Assembly (NCBI RefSeq): GCF_900111125.1
Contig: NZ_FOGE01000008.1
Location: 114,245-178,244 of the forward strand
Origin: Sphingobium sp. YR768
GTDB lineage: Bacteria; Pseudomonadota; Alphaproteobacteria; Sphingomonadales; Sphingomonadaceae
Length of the DNA stretch: 64,000 nucleotides
Reading direction: 5' to 3'
Under the pieces are notes generated by a model. The model saw only the letters and a list, made by a program, of their open reading frames with translations, ran no database searches and had not been told where the DNA came from. This document shows, piece by piece, positions 49,869 through 58,416 of the stretch; position 1 is the first letter of the stretch; each line of letters begins with the position of its first letter. The position numbers and the translations under genes were made by a program.

Positions 49869-50022
49869 GAGGCTGTTTGGAAATGCGCCTTTGACGCATC
49901 CGCACCGGACCACACCCCCACCCGACCGCCCATCAGGATACCATGTCTGGGAGGTCGGGTGGGGGTGTGGGCCGGTGCGGCACTGAAAATGCGCTCTTCC
50001 GCGCATTTTCCAAACAGACTCT
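49868..50022 (+). repeat. 155-bp nested-palindrome element, copy A
   Basis: Ends AGAGGCTGTTTGGAAA and (reverse) AGAGTCTGTTTGGAAA. Inside are a small hairpin (ATGCG..CGCAT), a ~35-bp central stem rich in CCCCCACCC/GGGTGGGGG with a 17-nt loop, and a 10-bp hairpin GAAAATGCGC/GCGCATTTTC. No coding capacity. A second copy in the opposite orientation is at 61906-62060. Looks like a non-autonomous mobile repeat or BIME-type element. Confidence 0.92.
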
Positions 50023-50065
50023 AAGCGCTGAGGTTGCTCGCTCTTAACCATCTAAGGAAACTGAT

Positions 50066-50650
50066 ATGAACAACCTGTCTCAAGTAAACGACATGATCAG
50101 TTCGAAGGTCAGCATAGACTATCCGGATTTCTCGACCCTCCCAGAGGCTGTCCAGAAGAAGTTCGACGCACAGCCGACGAAAGTGAATTTCTTCCGCATG
50201 CTGGGTCACAGTGCGGGCGCATTCATCCCGGTCATGGATCTCACCAACGCGATCTTCCGCGACCTCACGATTTCCGACTACCACAAGGAACTTCTGGTTC
50301 TCATGGTCGGCGCACATCAAAGCGTGGCATATGAATGGGAACAGCATGTCTCCATTGCCCAGGCCGCAGGTGTTCGCCCTGAGCAGTTCATCGCAATTGC
50401 CGAAGACCAGCTCAACGATGCCGAGGCGTTCAGCGAGGATGAACGTGTGCTTTTGCGCTTCGGCAAAGCCATTCTTGAAAAAGGCAAGGCGACCGGTGTG
50501 CTGCTCAAGCATGCGCTCCAGCATTTTTCGATCCAGGATCTCAGCGATGCGATCATTGTCCTGGGATATTACCGCATGATAGCCGCCCATATCCAGACAT
50601 TCGACATCGCGATCGATGCGCAGACGGACGGGAACTGGATAAAAGGATGA
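50066..50650 (+). CDS. carboxymuconolactone decarboxylase family protein
   Basis: 194 aa all-helical AhpD-like fold. The core is LTISDYHKELLVLMVGAHQSVAYEWEQHVSIAQAAGV, with a YEWEQH motif instead of the CxxC of peroxidase-active members. GGAA lies upstream of the ATG. Positioned between the 155-bp element and a hairpin, so it is its own transcription unit. True decarboxylase activity is not implied. Confidence 0.88.
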   Translation: MNNLSQVNDMISSKVSIDYPDFSTLPEAVQKKFDAQPTKVNFFRMLGHSAGAFIPVMDLTNAIFRDLTISDYHKELLVLMVGAHQSVAYEWEQHVSIAQAAGVRPEQFIAIAEDQLNDAEAFSEDERVLLRFGKAILEKGKATGVLLKHALQHFSIQDLSDAIIVLGYYRMIAAHIQTFDIAIDAQTDGNWIKG

Positions 50651-50739
50651 GATACTGACGGCGTCGATCTGCGCCCGAAAAAGGCAGTAACGTTCGCTGG
50701 GCATGAACGGCCATTTGACCACTGATAGCAGCGAACGCC

Positions 50740-50783
50740 CCTCTTGATCTGATGATCGATAACCCGATCATCAGATCAAGAGG
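50740..50783. terminator. long perfect hairpin downstream of CMD-family gene
   Basis: 19-bp perfect arms with a 6-nt loop (ATAACC), 90 bp after the stop codon; no T-run. Similar in style to the hairpins at 24773, 31189 and 62138. Confidence 0.62.
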
Positions 50784-50882
50784 TCGAAATTGCCTCTTTT
50801 CGTTTCTCACGCTGGCCCCATCTTTGACGGAGTTGCACAAGTCTCCATGGCAACCGCCGAGCGCCCTGCCTGACACGACATG

Positions 50883-50998
50883 AGAGGCCAGCAGCTCGCG
50901 CCGCTGCATGCCAACGATGTGCTGATAATCGGATGAGGCAGCCTCACTGACAGCCTGTCGGACTTACGGAAATATTATCACGCCATGCATGCACCCTG
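50883..50998 (+). pseudogene. DODA-type dioxygenase fragment
   Basis: In one frame it reads RGQQLAPLHANDVLIIG, a TGA, then GSLTDSLSDLRKYYHAMHAP and a stop. This aligns residue by residue with the intact dioxygenase at 27338 (QLLAPLRDEDVLIVGSGSFTHDLSSFREYYHALHAP). Start, metal-binding N-terminus and C-terminus are missing. Confidence 0.85.
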
Positions 50999-51011
50999 AC
51001 ATTCACACCGC

Positions 51012-51136
51012 GCTATCGCGCGAGATGGTTCTCTATCCACCACTGCGCGCGCTGAAGGTCAGCCGGTCGACTATGAGCAGGCGACCATCTCCACGGTCGG
51101 GTCGGCTCTACTCTGCTGAAACATATGCCGACTGAC
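51012..51136 (+). pseudogene. LysR regulator N-terminal fragment
   Basis: Matches the helix-turn-helix coding region of the LysR gene at 29152 (AIARHGSLSAAARALKVSQSTMSRRLDHLHGRVGATLLER) at DNA level, with two small deletions that destroy the frame. It begins only ~14 bp after the dioxygenase fragment. Confidence 0.8.
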
Positions 51137-51174
51137 GAAATGAGAGCCGGGCAGACCGTTTTCCGATCGCACTG

Positions 51175-52017
51175 CTATCCCAATCGCTCTGCATGCCAGA
51201 TCAGATGGTCTGCGATGAAGGTCGAAATGAAATAATAGCTATGGTCATATCCGGGCTGCATACGCAGGGTCAGCGGGATACCGGCAGCGCTGCAAGCCTC
51301 TTGCAGCAGATCAGGGCGTAGCTGTTCTGCGAGAAACTGATCTGCATCGCCTTGATCGACCAGAATCGCAGAAACCCGTGCGCCGTCTTCTATCAGCGCG
51401 ATGGCGTCATGTTTTCGCCATGCGTCACGATCATCCCCCAGATAGCCAGTCAGCGCCTTGACGCCCCAAGGCACCTGGCTCGGCGCGACAATCGGGGAAA
51501 AAGCGGACACTGCCCTGAAACGCTTTTGGTGACGAAGAGCAATGGATAGCGCACCGTGGCCGCCCATGCTGTGCCCCATTATCGACTGCCGCTCCAGGTC
51601 GGCCGGGAAGTGCTGGGCGATCAGGGCAGGCAATTCGTCCGTGACATAGGTCCACATGCGATAGTTGCGGTCAAAAGGCGCCTGTGTCGCATCAACGTAA
51701 AAGCCTGCACCCAGGCCAAAATCATATGCCCCGTTCGCATCGTCGGGCACCCCCTCACCACGCGGGGACGTGTCCGGCGCGATGAAGATCAGGCCGAGTT
51801 CGGCGCACTTGCGCCGAAACTCGCCCTTTTCAGTCACGTTGGCATGGGTGCAGGTCAGGCCCGAAAGATACCAGACAACCGGCAATTTCGTTCCCGCTTC
51901 GTGCGGCGGGACATAGACCGAGAAAGTCATGTCCGTGCCGGTGGCGGTCGAGGCGTGCTTGTACACCCCCTGCACGCCGCCGAAGGCGAGATTGGCGCTA
52001 ACCTGCTCCACGCTCAT
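51175..52017 (-). CDS. fghA: S-formylglutathione hydrolase
   Basis: 280 aa serine esterase completing glutathione-dependent formaldehyde oxidation: S-formylglutathione to formate and glutathione. Nucleophile Ser150 in GHSMGGHGAL, LSGLTCTHANVTEKG oxyanion region, Asp near 225 (DQGDADQF), His near 260 (YDHSYYF). Last of three leftward genes. Confidence 0.95.
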   Translation of the reverse strand: MSVEQVSANLAFGGVQGVYKHASTATGTDMTFSVYVPPHEAGTKLPVVWYLSGLTCTHANVTEKGEFRRKCAELGLIFIAPDTSPRGEGVPDDANGAYDFGLGAGFYVDATQAPFDRNYRMWTYVTDELPALIAQHFPADLERQSIMGHSMGGHGALSIALRHQKRFRAVSAFSPIVAPSQVPWGVKALTGYLGDDRDAWRKHDAIALIEDGARVSAILVDQGDADQFLAEQLRPDLLQEACSAAGIPLTLRMQPGYDHSYYFISTFIADHLIWHAERLG

Positions 52018-52020
52018 GAC

Positions 52021-52422
52021 TTAGTTGCCGTCGGTGAAGGTGTACGAACAGATCTTGTTGCCTGCCGGATCACGCAGATAGGCGGCATAGGCGCCCGGCA
52101 GATGGCTGCGCGCACCAGGAGCGCCTTCGTCCGTGCCGCCGCCGGCGAGACCGGCCGCGTGAAACGCATCGACCTCGGCAGTGATCGCGCCGGCAAAGCC
52201 GATCGTCATGCCATTGCTGGTCGGCTCTTCGCCATTACCCGGGCGTGCGACGATGAAGGCGGGCTTGTTACGCCCATAGAGCACCCAGCCATTACCGAAC
52301 GGCCCCAGGTTGTCGATGCCCAGCGCGGCGAGTGCCGCATCGTAGAACTTTACCGAAGCGTCTAGATCGTGGGCGCCCATCATGACGTGCGAGAAAACGC
52401 CGTCACCGGAAATAACTGCCAT
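52021..52422 (-). CDS. VOC family (glyoxalase-like) protein
   Basis: 133 aa with the paired beta-alpha-beta-beta-beta modules of the vicinal oxygen chelate fold (FSHVMMGAHDLDASVKFYDAAL; IGFAGAITAEVDAFHAAGLAGGG; YAAYLRDPAGNKICSYTF). It lies 3 bp before the hydrolase start and 24 bp after the dehydrogenase gene. VOC genes in this position are common in alphaproteobacterial formaldehyde operons; a thiohemiacetal-related role is plausible but unproven. Confidence 0.9.
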   Translation of the reverse strand: MAVISGDGVFSHVMMGAHDLDASVKFYDAALAALGIDNLGPFGNGWVLYGRNKPAFIVARPGNGEEPTSNGMTIGFAGAITAEVDAFHAAGLAGGGTDEGAPGARSHLPGAYAAYLRDPAGNKICSYTFTDGN

Positions 52423-52446
52423 GATACTTCTCCTTGGAAATGGTGA

Positions 52447-53556
52447 TCAGAATATTACGACGGAACGAATGCTCTCGCCCGAATGCATGAGTTCGAAGCC
52501 CTTGTTGATTTCCTCGAGCTTGAGCACGTGGGTAATCATGGGATCGATCTCGATCTTGCCGTTCATGTACCAGTCGACGATCTTGGGAACGTCGGTGCGG
52601 CCGCGCGCACCGCCAAAGGCGCTGCCCTGCCACACACGGCCCGTCACCAGCTGGAACGGACGGGTGGAAATCTCCTTGCCCGCTTCGGCCACGCCGATGA
52701 CGGTGGAAACACCCCATCCACGGTGACATGCCTCAAGCGCCTGACGCATGACCGTCGTGTTGCCGGTGCAATCGAACGTATGGTCTGCGCCGCCATCGGT
52801 CAGCGCAACCAGATGCGCGACGATGTCGCCATCAATCTTCGAAGGATTGACGAAATGCGTCATGCCGAAGCGACGGCCCCACTCTTCCTTCGAGTCGTTA
52901 AGGTCGACGCCCACGATCATGTTGGCCCCGGCCATGCGTGCGCCCTGCAACACGTTCAGCCCGATACCGCCCAGGCCGAACACGATGACCGTGTCGCCGA
53001 CCTGCACCTTTGCCGAATTGATCGCCGCGCCGACGCCCGTGGTGACGCCGCAGCCGATGTAGCAGCTCTTGTCGAACGGCGCGTCTTCACGGATCTTCGC
53101 CACGGCGATTTCCGGCAGGACGGTGAAGTTCGAAAAGGTCGAGCAGCCCATATAGTGAAAGATCGACTGACCCTTATAGCTGAAGCGCGACGTACCGTCA
53201 GGCATAAGGCCTTGCCCCTGCGTCGCGCGGATGGCGGTGCACAGGTTGGTCTTGCCGCTCAGGCAGCTTTTGCACTGGCGGCATTCAGGGGTATAAAGCG
53301 GGATGACATGATCCCCGGGCTTTACCGATGTGACGCCGGGGCCCACTTCACGCACGATGCCCGCACCTTCATGGCCCAGGACGACAGGAAAAATTCCTTC
53401 GCTGTCCAGACCGCCAAGAGTGTAAGCGTCCGTGTGACACAGGCCGGTTGCCATGATCTCGACAAGCACCTCTCCCGGACGCGGGCCTTCGAGGTCAAGC
53501 TCGACTATTTCAAGAGGCTTCTTCGCCTCGAACGCTACCGCTGCACGCGTCTTCAT
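52447..53556 (-). CDS. adhC: S-(hydroxymethyl)glutathione dehydrogenase / class III alcohol dehydrogenase
   Basis: 369 aa zinc alcohol dehydrogenase oxidising S-hydroxymethylglutathione. Catalytic Cys in [18 protein letters not shown], structural zinc cysteines in [18 protein letters not shown] site GLGGIGLNV, and the class III hallmark [19 protein letters not shown]. First gene of the formaldehyde operon, divergent from a LysR gene 95 bp away that may control it. Confidence 0.96.
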   Translation of the reverse strand: MKTRAAVAFEAKKPLEIVELDLEGPRPGEVLVEIMATGLCHTDAYTLGGLDSEGIFPVVLGHEGAGIVREVGPGVTSVKPGDHVIPLYTPECRQCKSCLSGKTNLCTAIRATQGQGLMPDGTSRFSYKGQSIFHYMGCSTFSNFTVLPEIAVAKIREDAPFDKSCYIGCGVTTGVGAAINSAKVQVGDTVIVFGLGGIGLNVLQGARMAGANMIVGVDLNDSKEEWGRRFGMTHFVNPSKIDGDIVAHLVALTDGGADHTFDCTGNTTVMRQALEACHRGWGVSTVIGVAEAGKEISTRPFQLVTGRVWQGSAFGGARGRTDVPKIVDWYMNGKIEIDPMITHVLKLEEINKGFELMHSGESIRSVVIF

Positions 53557-53651
53557 GATGGTGCTCCTCCTTGTTGATGTCCCCGTCTACCATCTTGCCA
53601 TATGCGCGATAATATGCTCATTGCTCAAAATACTATGCCATACATGGTGCA

Positions 53652-54548
53652 ATGATGTCTGATTGGGATGGCATTGACGAATTTGTTGCGGTGGCGACGA
53701 CAAATTCCTTCACCAAGGCTGCGCGTGCGATCGGAATGTCGCCCACCCATGTGAGCCGGTCTATCGGCGAACTCGAGCGCCGCGTTCAGGCTCCGCTGTT
53801 CAACCGGACGACCCGAACGGTCAGCCTGACAGATGCCGGACGGGTGTTTTTCGAGCACTGCCAGCGCCTGGTGCTCGAACGGGATGAAGCCATCGCCCTT
53901 ATCGGAGAGCAAGGGGAACCGCAGGGCGAACTCAGGATAAGCTGCTCGACGACGATGGGAGAACGGTTCGTAGCGCCGATCATCCGTCGCCTGACAATGC
54001 AGCATCCCAAGCTGAATGTGTCGATCGAACTCAGCAACAACCTCGTCGATCTGGTCGGGGACGGTTTCGACCTCGCAATCCGGACTGGGGAACTGAAGGA
54101 CGGTCGCTTGCTGGGCACATTGGTGGCGGAGCGGCGATTCTACACATGCGCCGCGCCCGACTATCTCGCACGTCAGGGCGAACCAAAGACCGTGCAGGAT
54201 CTGAGCGATCATCAGTGCATAAAGGGAACAAGCACCAGTTGGCATTATCTCGTCGGAGGCAAGGACATCCATCATCGGCCTAGCGGCCGATACCGCTGCA
54301 ATAGTGGTCAAGCGGTGATAGAGGCCTGCGTCGCTGGCCTGGGGATTTGCCAGTTGCTGGAATTTTATGTCCTCCCTTATCTTCGCCACGGCATGGTCAA
54401 ACTCCTGCTTGAGGACATCCGCCCGAAAGATGAGCCGATCTGGGCAGTCTACCCGCGCCGAAGACATCTGCTTCCGAAAATCCATGCAGCCTTAGAGGCG
54501 TTGAAACTGGAACTGGGCCCAACGCTTCACACCGACCACCGGGATTGA
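53652..54548 (+). CDS. LysR family transcriptional regulator
   Basis: 298 aa. N-terminal MMSDWDGIDEFVAVATTNSFTKAARAIGMSPTHVSRSIGELERRV and an effector domain (GELRISCSTTMGERFVAPIIRRL). Two adjacent ATGs (53652, 53655) are both possible starts. Divergent from adhC, so it is the likely regulator of the formaldehyde operon, though LysR control of adhC is not established here. Confidence 0.92.
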   Translation: MMSDWDGIDEFVAVATTNSFTKAARAIGMSPTHVSRSIGELERRVQAPLFNRTTRTVSLTDAGRVFFEHCQRLVLERDEAIALIGEQGEPQGELRISCSTTMGERFVAPIIRRLTMQHPKLNVSIELSNNLVDLVGDGFDLAIRTGELKDGRLLGTLVAERRFYTCAAPDYLARQGEPKTVQDLSDHQCIKGTSTSWHYLVGGKDIHHRPSGRYRCNSGQAVIEACVAGLGICQLLEFYVLPYLRHGMVKLLLEDIRPKDEPIWAVYPRRRHLLPKIHAALEALKLELGPTLHTDHRD

Positions 54549-54640
54549 CCGACATTTGGGCAAGTAAAATAGCCCATGGCGATGGTCTGGGCCTGGCTGA
54601 TCCAGAGGCCGCCAGTAGCGGGGCTGGATTTCGTCCCGCT

Positions 54641-55549
54641 TTACGAAGAGGCACGACGCCACAGGGCACCCGTTTCCGCTCGCCCCACCATGAATTCGAC
54701 AAATGCCTTGATGCGGGGAAGCGGTTGACGGCTCGCTGGCCATACGACGTGCAGGTGCCGGCTGTCGTCGAGAAGTCCTTCAAGGACTGGAGATAGCAGG
54801 CCGGCCTCGATTGGAGCCTCGACGCAGAAATCGGGAAGACAAGCTATGCCCAGTCCAGCCAGAGCCATGTCCTGCAACGCATCGATCGAATTGGCGGCTG
54901 CGCTTCGAGGAATGTCGCGCACGGGCATATATCGCGCGGCAAATGGCCAAGGATCGATCTTTCCGCTGGTCGGGTATCGGTAGTGAAGGCAAACATGCTC
55001 CTTCAAGTCGATGATCGAGCGCGGTGACGGACGGGTTTTGAGATAAGCTGGCGAAGCGACAAGTCGGTGCCGGTAAGATCCGAGCATACGTCCGCGAAGC
55101 CGGGAGTCGTCGAGACTACCGATCCGGATCACCGCGTCAAAACCTTCGCCGATGATGTCTACCAGACGATCGGAGATGTCGAGATCCAGCTCGATATCGG
55201 GATGGGCCAATTGGAATGCGGTGATCGACACCATTAGATGTTGCCCCAGTTGCGGGAGCCCTACCCGCAGCTGGCCGCGAGGCTTACCCGCGATTTCGGT
55301 CATCTCACGTTGGGCGCTCTCCAGATCGTTCACGATTGCTCGACATCGTTCGAGAAAAAGCAGCCCTTCTGGAGTCAATGTCATCGCTCGTGTCGATCGA
55401 TGAAAAAGACCAACGCCCAGGCTTTCTTCAAGCCGACTGACCGCCTTGCCGACAGCGGAAGACGAAAGTCCCAATTTTCCGCCCGCACGGGTGAAGCTGC
55501 CGGTCGCAGCCGTCTGCATAAATGCATTTATCGCGCTGAACTGGTCCAT
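54641..55549 (-). CDS. LysR family transcriptional regulator
   Basis: 302 aa. N-terminal MDQFSAINAFMQTAATGSFTRAGGKLGLSSSAVGKAVSRLEESLGVGLFHRSTR and a CrgA-type effector domain. Converges with the LysR gene at 53652 and is divergent from the LLM oxidoreductase operon starting at 55679. A dyad lies between the two starts, so it probably controls the LLM/TIM-barrel genes. Confidence 0.93.
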   Translation of the reverse strand: MDQFSAINAFMQTAATGSFTRAGGKLGLSSSAVGKAVSRLEESLGVGLFHRSTRAMTLTPEGLLFLERCRAIVNDLESAQREMTEIAGKPRGQLRVGLPQLGQHLMVSITAFQLAHPDIELDLDISDRLVDIIGEGFDAVIRIGSLDDSRLRGRMLGSYRHRLVASPAYLKTRPSPRSIIDLKEHVCLHYRYPTSGKIDPWPFAARYMPVRDIPRSAAANSIDALQDMALAGLGIACLPDFCVEAPIEAGLLSPVLEGLLDDSRHLHVVWPASRQPLPRIKAFVEFMVGRAETGALWRRASS

Positions 55550-55605
55550 CTGCCTCCCTTACGCCCATCTCGAAGATTTGAGAAATTTATTCCGATAAGT
55601 TCAGA

Positions 55606-55626
55606 TTTTGAGCCTTATTTTCAAAA
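55606..55626. promoter_or_regulatory. dyad TTTTGA-N9-TCAAAA
   Basis: Perfect 6-bp inverted arms separated by 9 bp in the 129-bp divergent region between the LysR gene and the LLM gene. Position and size fit a LysR binding site, but the canonical T-N11-A pattern is not exact. Confidence 0.5.
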
Positions 55627-55678
55627 CTGGTTGCTGCGCTATCTGGAGGCAGGAAATTCCTCTGAAAGGGATCAACAC

Positions 55679-56695
55679 ATGTCAGCAGCCCCAATTCCGC
55701 CATTTCTTCCCGCCGAACTACAACAGCATGCCGGCTATTCTCGCGTGTTCCAGCCAGGACGGCTTACTTTCGGGTTCATCGCGCCGCTGGAAAGCTATCC
55801 GCAAACCGTCGGTCCCTACATGACAGGCCATGCGGCGATGGCGCGCAAGGTCGATGATGCCGGATTTGCCGCAATCTGGCTCCGCGACGTGCCTTTCTAC
55901 GATCCGCAATTTGGCGACATCGGGCAGGTGTTCGACCCGCTGGCTTATGCATCGTTTCTGACTGCCGTCACCCGGAACATTGCGATCGGAACCGCAGGGC
56001 TGCTGTTGCCGCTTCGCGATCCCCTGATTATTGCCAAGCAGGTCGCTACTGTCGACCAACTTTCAGGTGGCCGGTTCATCATGGGCGTGGCCACGGGCGA
56101 TCGGCCGACCGAATATCCCGCCTTCGGCAAGAATTATGAAGATCGCGCCGACCGGTTTCGCGACGCTCTGGACCTTATCCGTACCATTCTTGGGCAGGAT
56201 TGGCCGGTCCATCAGTCGAAATATTATGGCGAACTCAGGGGAAATCTGGATCTTGTTCCAAAGCCAGCCGCCCAAAAAATTCCGGCCATCGTCATCGGAC
56301 ATGCGGGGCAGAGCATGGAGTGGACGGCGCAAAATACCGATGGCATCATGTCCTATACCACGGACCCGCGTCGCGTGGCCGGGATCGTGGCGGATTGGCG
56401 CAGCCTGAGCCCTGACGTCTTCAAACCCTATGGCTATGGTACGATGTTCGATCTGGACGCGGACCCTGACGCTCCCTTTGTACCTGGACGGATATTGCGG
56501 GCCGGCCGGAAGGCTTTGATCGAACTGTTCAAGCGCCAGGAAGGTGACGGCGTTTCCCATGTAGGCCTGCATTTCAAACCGCAACGCCGTCCGGCGTCGG
56601 AGGTTATTGACGAACTGGCCGAATATGTATTGCCGCACTTCCCGGTGGGGCCTGACCCTTTACAAACGCCGTCCGCGCTGGTGGATGCAGCATGA
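55679..56695 (+). CDS. LLM class flavin-dependent oxidoreductase (BA3436-like luciferase family)
   Basis: 338 aa luciferase-like TIM-barrel enzyme using reduced flavin. N-terminal YSRVFQPGRLTFGFIAPLE, then GFAAIWLRDVPFYDPQFGDIGQVFDP, TAGLLLPLRDPL and VDQLSGGRFIMGVATGDRP fit the BA3436-type subfamily by memory. ATG 55679 has AAAGGG 8 bp upstream. Its stop overlaps the start of a sugar-isomerase-like gene, indicating coupled function. Substrate unknown. Confidence 0.9.
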   Translation: MSAAPIPPFLPAELQQHAGYSRVFQPGRLTFGFIAPLESYPQTVGPYMTGHAAMARKVDDAGFAAIWLRDVPFYDPQFGDIGQVFDPLAYASFLTAVTRNIAIGTAGLLLPLRDPLIIAKQVATVDQLSGGRFIMGVATGDRPTEYPAFGKNYEDRADRFRDALDLIRTILGQDWPVHQSKYYGELRGNLDLVPKPAAQKIPAIVIGHAGQSMEWTAQNTDGIMSYTTDPRRVAGIVADWRSLSPDVFKPYGYGTMFDLDADPDAPFVPGRILRAGRKALIELFKRQEGDGVSHVGLHFKPQRRPASEVIDELAEYVLPHFPVGPDPLQTPSALVDAA

Positions 56696-57486
56696 GCGCT
56701 CCGCTTCACCACATGGATTTCATCTTCCAGACCAAGATCGGCACCTATCCACTAGAAACCCAGTGCGAAATGCTCGCTGAGACGGGTTATCAGGGTCTGA
56801 CCGTGTCGGCCTGGAGCCCCGAATTGGGCCTGTTACCGACCGTCAAGGAAAGATGGGGCCTGGACGTTGGCGCCATCTACCTCATCTATCGTCCTGGTCT
56901 TGAACGCCATGTTCTCAACATATTCGAGACGGTGGAGGGATGTTCGACCATCGAACTCGCGCTTCATTCGGGAGAAAACGTGCAGGACGCGGATCGGCGG
57001 ATGATCGAGCGGTTGCTCCCCATCGCAGAGCGTCGGGGGCTCGACATCATACTTTATCCGCATATCAGATACGGAATGCAGACCACGACCGAAGCGGTCG
57101 CTTTGTGTCGGAAGTTCAATCATCCTCGGCTCGGCATCGTCTTCAATGGCTATCATTGGTTTGCCAATCAGGAGGGGTCGCTCGAAGACCGGCTCGATGC
57201 GCTCTGGCCCTGGCTCAGGCGGGTCAATCTGTCGGGATGCCGCCTGTCTCCCCTTGGTTGGGGCGGTGCGGCGACCATTGAACCACTTGATGAAGGCGAA
57301 ATGGACAATTTCGTGCTTATCGGTTCGTTGACGCGCCGTGGCTATGCCGGAACATACGGAGTTCTGGGCTGGGAGAGCATGGGCGGCGATGTCTATGGCA
57401 ACCTTGAGCGCTCGAAAGCGGCATTCCGTTCAATGGAAGCGCGGCTGCGCGCCCATCCCCACTGGGCCCAGATCCAGCCTGCATAA
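56692..57486 (+). CDS. xylose-isomerase-like TIM barrel protein (AP endonuclease 2 superfamily)
   Basis: 264 aa. Opens HHMDFIFQTKIGTYPLETQCEMLAETGYQGLTVSAWSPE as in sugar phosphate isomerase/epimerases. Conserved Glu/His positions include IELALHSGEN, ILYPHIRYGMQTTTEA, GIVFNGYHWF and a C-terminal GVLGWESMGGDVY. 4-bp overlap with the LLM gene. A paralogue follows immediately. The reaction is unknown. Confidence 0.78.
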   Translation: MSAPLHHMDFIFQTKIGTYPLETQCEMLAETGYQGLTVSAWSPELGLLPTVKERWGLDVGAIYLIYRPGLERHVLNIFETVEGCSTIELALHSGENVQDADRRMIERLLPIAERRGLDIILYPHIRYGMQTTTEAVALCRKFNHPRLGIVFNGYHWFANQEGSLEDRLDALWPWLRRVNLSGCRLSPLGWGGAATIEPLDEGEMDNFVLIGSLTRRGYAGTYGVLGWESMGGDVYGNLERSKAAFRSMEARLRAHPHWAQIQPA

Positions 57487-57508
57487 TATTTAATATGGGG
57501 AGCGCACC

Positions 57509-58315
57509 ATGCGTCATCGGATCCATGCACTGGATTCCTTCTTCTATACGTCGATGGGCATCTATGAGTTCCAGGCACAATGCGAAATGCTGTCGCAATT
57601 GGGCTATGACGGCATCACCGTTTCAGCCTGGGGCGGCACACCCTATACCGACCTGAGCCTCCTGCCACAGGTGAAGGCAAGTCATGGGATCGATGTCAGC
57701 GCGCTCTATCTTGTCTTGCACGAGGGTCGGAACGATCAGACATTGCAAGCCATCATCGAGCGAGTGGAAGGCGTGGAACTGCTGGAACTGGCCGTGCAGA
57801 CCAGTATGAACGGCGCGCCGGGCATCTTGCGGTTCATCGAGAAGATTTTGCCAATCGTCGAACAACGTGGATTGAAACTCGCACTCTATCCGCATCTGCA
57901 CCACGTCACGCAGACGACGACCCAGGTCGTGCAGATCTGCGAGCGGTTTCGTCATCCCCTATTGGGGGCGTCCTTCAACGCCTATCATTGGTATGGCGCG
58001 CAGGAGGGGCAACTGGAACAGCGGCTGGAGGCAATGAAGCCCTGGCTCATGCAAGTCGTAACATCGGGCAGCGCCCTATCCCGTCTGGGCTGGGGAGGTA
58101 TTGCCACGATGGAACCGCCAGATCGCGGAGAACTGGACAATTTTGCGCTTGTGGCAGCCCTTGATCGCCTTGGCTATACCGGTAGCCTCGGCGTGCTGGG
58201 ATGGGATTATGGCGGCGATGTCTATCTGAAACTTGAACGCAGCCTGCGCGCCATGAGGGACATCTCCTGTAGGTTGGACCGGCATCATAGCTGGGGGCGT
58301 CTCCCTCTAAGATAA
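57509..58315 (+). CDS. xylose-isomerase-like TIM barrel protein, tandem paralogue
   Basis: 268 aa, clearly related to the preceding gene product: same opening (FQAQCEMLSQLGYDGITVSAWGG), ALYPHLHHVTQTTT, FNAYHWYGAQEG and GVLGWDYGGDVYLKLERS. It follows after 22 bp in the same operon. The pairing suggests a duplicated enzyme acting on two related intermediates, or a heterodimer; neither is proven. Confidence 0.78.
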   Translation: MRHRIHALDSFFYTSMGIYEFQAQCEMLSQLGYDGITVSAWGGTPYTDLSLLPQVKASHGIDVSALYLVLHEGRNDQTLQAIIERVEGVELLELAVQTSMNGAPGILRFIEKILPIVEQRGLKLALYPHLHHVTQTTTQVVQICERFRHPLLGASFNAYHWYGAQEGQLEQRLEAMKPWLMQVVTSGSALSRLGWGGIATMEPPDRGELDNFALVAALDRLGYTGSLGVLGWDYGGDVYLKLERSLRAMRDISCRLDRHHSWGRLPLR

Positions 58316-58416
58316 TGAGGTGAGCACAGCGCTGCTGCGATCCCACATGCCCCCCTCCTAACCTCGTCTATCACTCGATATCCGACCCCACCGGTTCAGC
58401 AGCAATTACACTAGGC

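Noticed and set aside
49868..50022. Truncation of the epimerase-like gene by the repeat element
   Set aside because: The protein has a plausible complete C-terminus and normal length, so the element probably inserted just at or after the stop rather than cutting the gene.
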